Shown: piece by piece, positions 4,626-5,761 of the stretch
How the letters are laid out: each line of letters starts with the position of its first letter
Position numbering within the stretch: position 1 is the first letter of the stretch
Assembly (NCBI GenBank): GCA_011523485.1
Contig: WTGR01000606.1
Coordinates: 1-5,761 of the forward strand
Reading direction: 5' to 3'
Length of the DNA: 5,761 nt
DNA from: Acidobacteriota bacterium
GTDB taxonomy: Bacteria > Acidobacteriota > Vicinamibacteria > Vicinamibacterales > UBA8438
Translations under genes and position numbers: made by a program
Notes under the pieces: model-generated
Seen by the model: only the letters and a program-made list of their open reading frames with translations
The model's database searches: none
What the model was told of the DNA's origin: nothing

Positions 4626-5761
4626 TCACGCCTCGACGGCGACCCGCGCCCCGAGCGACCGCAGGCGGTCCACGACGCTCGCGTAGCCGCGCTCGACCGT
4701 CTCGAGGGGGCTGACCCGACTCTCCCCGTCGGCCGCCAGGGCAGCCGCGATGAGGGCCATCCCGGAACGCAGATCGCGGGTGTCCAACGTGCGTCCGTGC
4801 AGCGAGCGGCCTCCCTCCACGACGATGCGGTGGGGATCGCAGAGAAAGAGGTTGGCGCCCATGCCGCTCAACTGCTCCAGCGCGAACAGCCGCAGCTCGT
4901 ACATCCAGTCGTGGATGAGGGTCCGCCCGGCGGCCTGCGTCGCCAGCACGGTGACCAGACTCACCATGTCGCTCGGAAAGCCGGGCCAGGGAGCGGTGGT
5001 GATCTGCCGTACCGAACGCGGCCTCGACGGTCGGACCACCAGACGATCGTCCTCGACATCGCAGCCGACCTGCATCCGGCCGAGCACGGCGGTGAGCGGC
5101 TCGAGATCCGAACCGGCGACGCCGCGCACCTCGACCTCTCCTCCGGTGATGGCGGCCACCACCGCCCAGCTTCCGGCTTCGATGTAGTCACCGCGAAGCC
5201 GATGCGCCGTCCCTCGGCGCCGCGCGCCGCCCGCGACGTTGATCGTCGGCGTGCCGGCCCCCTCGATCCCGATTCCCATACCGCGCAGGCAGGTGCACAG
5301 CTCGACGACGTGCGGCTCGCAGGCGGCGTGTCGGATCTCGGTATCGCCCGGCGCCGCGGCGGCGGCCAGGATGGCGGTCTCCGTACCGGTGACCGACGCC
5401 TCCTCCAGGTAGAACGAAGCCGGAATCAGCCCTTCCGGCGCCATGAAGGTGTGCCCCTCGCCCGCCTCGTCCCGCACGCCCATGGCGCGCAACGCCTGCA
5501 GATGGGCGGACAGCGTCCGCCGGCCGGGAAAGTCGCCTCCCGGAGGAGCCAGCGTGGCGCGCCCCAGCCGCGCCAGCAGGGGACCGACCAGCAGAACGGA
5601 GCCGCGCAGCCGCCCGACGAGCCGCGGATCCGGTTCGTCGGAGCGGATCGTCGCGCACCGGACCCGCATCGTCGTCGTGCCGATGCCCTCGACCTCGGCG
5701 CCGAGCCCCCTGAGCAACTCCGCCATGACGCGGACATCGCCGATCCGCGGCACGTTCGACA
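4626..5761 (-). CDS. murA: UDP-N-acetylglucosamine 1-carboxyvinyltransferase family, Asp at the fosfomycin-target Cys (5' partial)
   Basis: The family enzyme transfers enolpyruvate from PEP to UDP-GlcNAc, the first committed step of peptidoglycan synthesis, in the cytoplasm. At the right edge the frame is open and reads SNVPRIGDV, matching the family's usual NVP-DV segment. The start therefore lies outside the window and about 40 residues, including the usual KN motif, are missing. Numbering from the GTG at 5753: RLRGSVLLVGPLLARLG 48-64; catalytic loop GGDFPGRRTLSAHL 72-85; GTETAILAAAA 123-133; DYIEAGSW 189-196; FPSDM 259-263, where D262 matches the general base (E. coli D305); DLRS 327-330; RGYASVVDRLRSLGARV 355-371. 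D74 replaces the usual Cys115, as known in fosfomycin-resistant mycobacterial and chlamydial MurA. The loop residues usually PVD after the Arg are TLS. It may be the essential MurA or a paralogue; only the genome can decide. Confidence 0.88.
   Translation of the reverse strand, partial: SNVPRIGDVRVMAELLRGLGAEVEGIGTTTMRVRCATIRSDEPDPRLVGRLRGSVLLVGPLLARLGRATLAPPGGDFPGRRTLSAHLQALRAMGVRDEAGEGHTFMAPEGLIPASFYLEEASVTGTETAILAAAAAPGDTEIRHAACEPHVVELCTCLRGMGIGIEGAGTPTINVAGGARRRGTAHRLRGDYIEAGSWAVVAAITGGEVEVRGVAGSDLEPLTAVLGRMQVGCDVEDDRLVVRPSRPRSVRQITTAPWPGFPSDMVSLVTVLATQAAGRTLIHDWMYELRLFALEQLSGMGANLFLCDPHRIVVEGGRSLHGRTLDTRDLRSGMALIAAALAADGESRVSPLETVERGYASVVDRLRSLGARVAVEA

Noticed and set aside
4045..4629. 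194-aa minus-strand open frame spanning the inverted repeat copies
   Set aside because: Its N-terminal part translates the hairpin repeat and the rest is antisense to the secretin; no coherent protein features.

Overview
This is a GC-rich window from a diderm (Gram-negative-type) bacterium. The diderm call rests on an outer-membrane secretin made as a lipoprotein, a LolA-type periplasmic lipoprotein carrier and a MurA-family enzyme. The overall character, including a plant-like threonine synthase and dispersed hairpin repeats, would suit Acidobacteriota or a similar high-GC phylum. That assignment is inference and no marker gene here settles it.

Layout, left to right. (1) The 3' two thirds of a tRNA-Ala(CGC) gene with encoded CCA (1-54), cut by the window edge. 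(2) Threonine synthase thrC (74-1417, +), starting only 19 nt after the tRNA. (3) A 139-bp intergenic region (1418-1556) filled by a 47-bp tandem hairpin repeat, then a promoter-like sequence with a perfect inverted repeat in its spacer. (4) A probable three-gene operon on +: a small rhodanese-fold protein lacking the catalytic cysteine (1557-1931), a LolA-like carrier (1957-2643) and a TPR-secretin lipoprotein (2621-4486). (5) A second 139-bp intergenic region (4487-4625) between convergent genes, holding two inverted-orientation copies of the same hairpin repeat. (6) A murA-family gene on the minus strand (4626-5761), its N-terminus running off the right edge, with Asp in place of the usual catalytic/fosfomycin-target Cys.

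How the genes may work together. The central operon looks envelope-directed. The secretin carries its own lipoprotein signal and the gene before it encodes a lipoprotein carrier. A simple reading is that LolA helps take the secretin (a self-piloting type) or its partners to the outer membrane, where it would form the pore of a type IV pilus or type II-like machine. No ATPase, pilin or inner-membrane platform gene lies in the window, so the machine cannot be named. ThrC and MurA are metabolic neighbours without obvious connection to the operon.

No clearly new multi-gene system is visible. The points most worth a second look are the dispersed two-hairpin repeat family, two independent Cys-to-Asp changes at active-site positions (rhodanese and MurA), the resemblance of ThrC to plant chloroplast enzymes, and the LolA/lipoprotein-secretin pairing.
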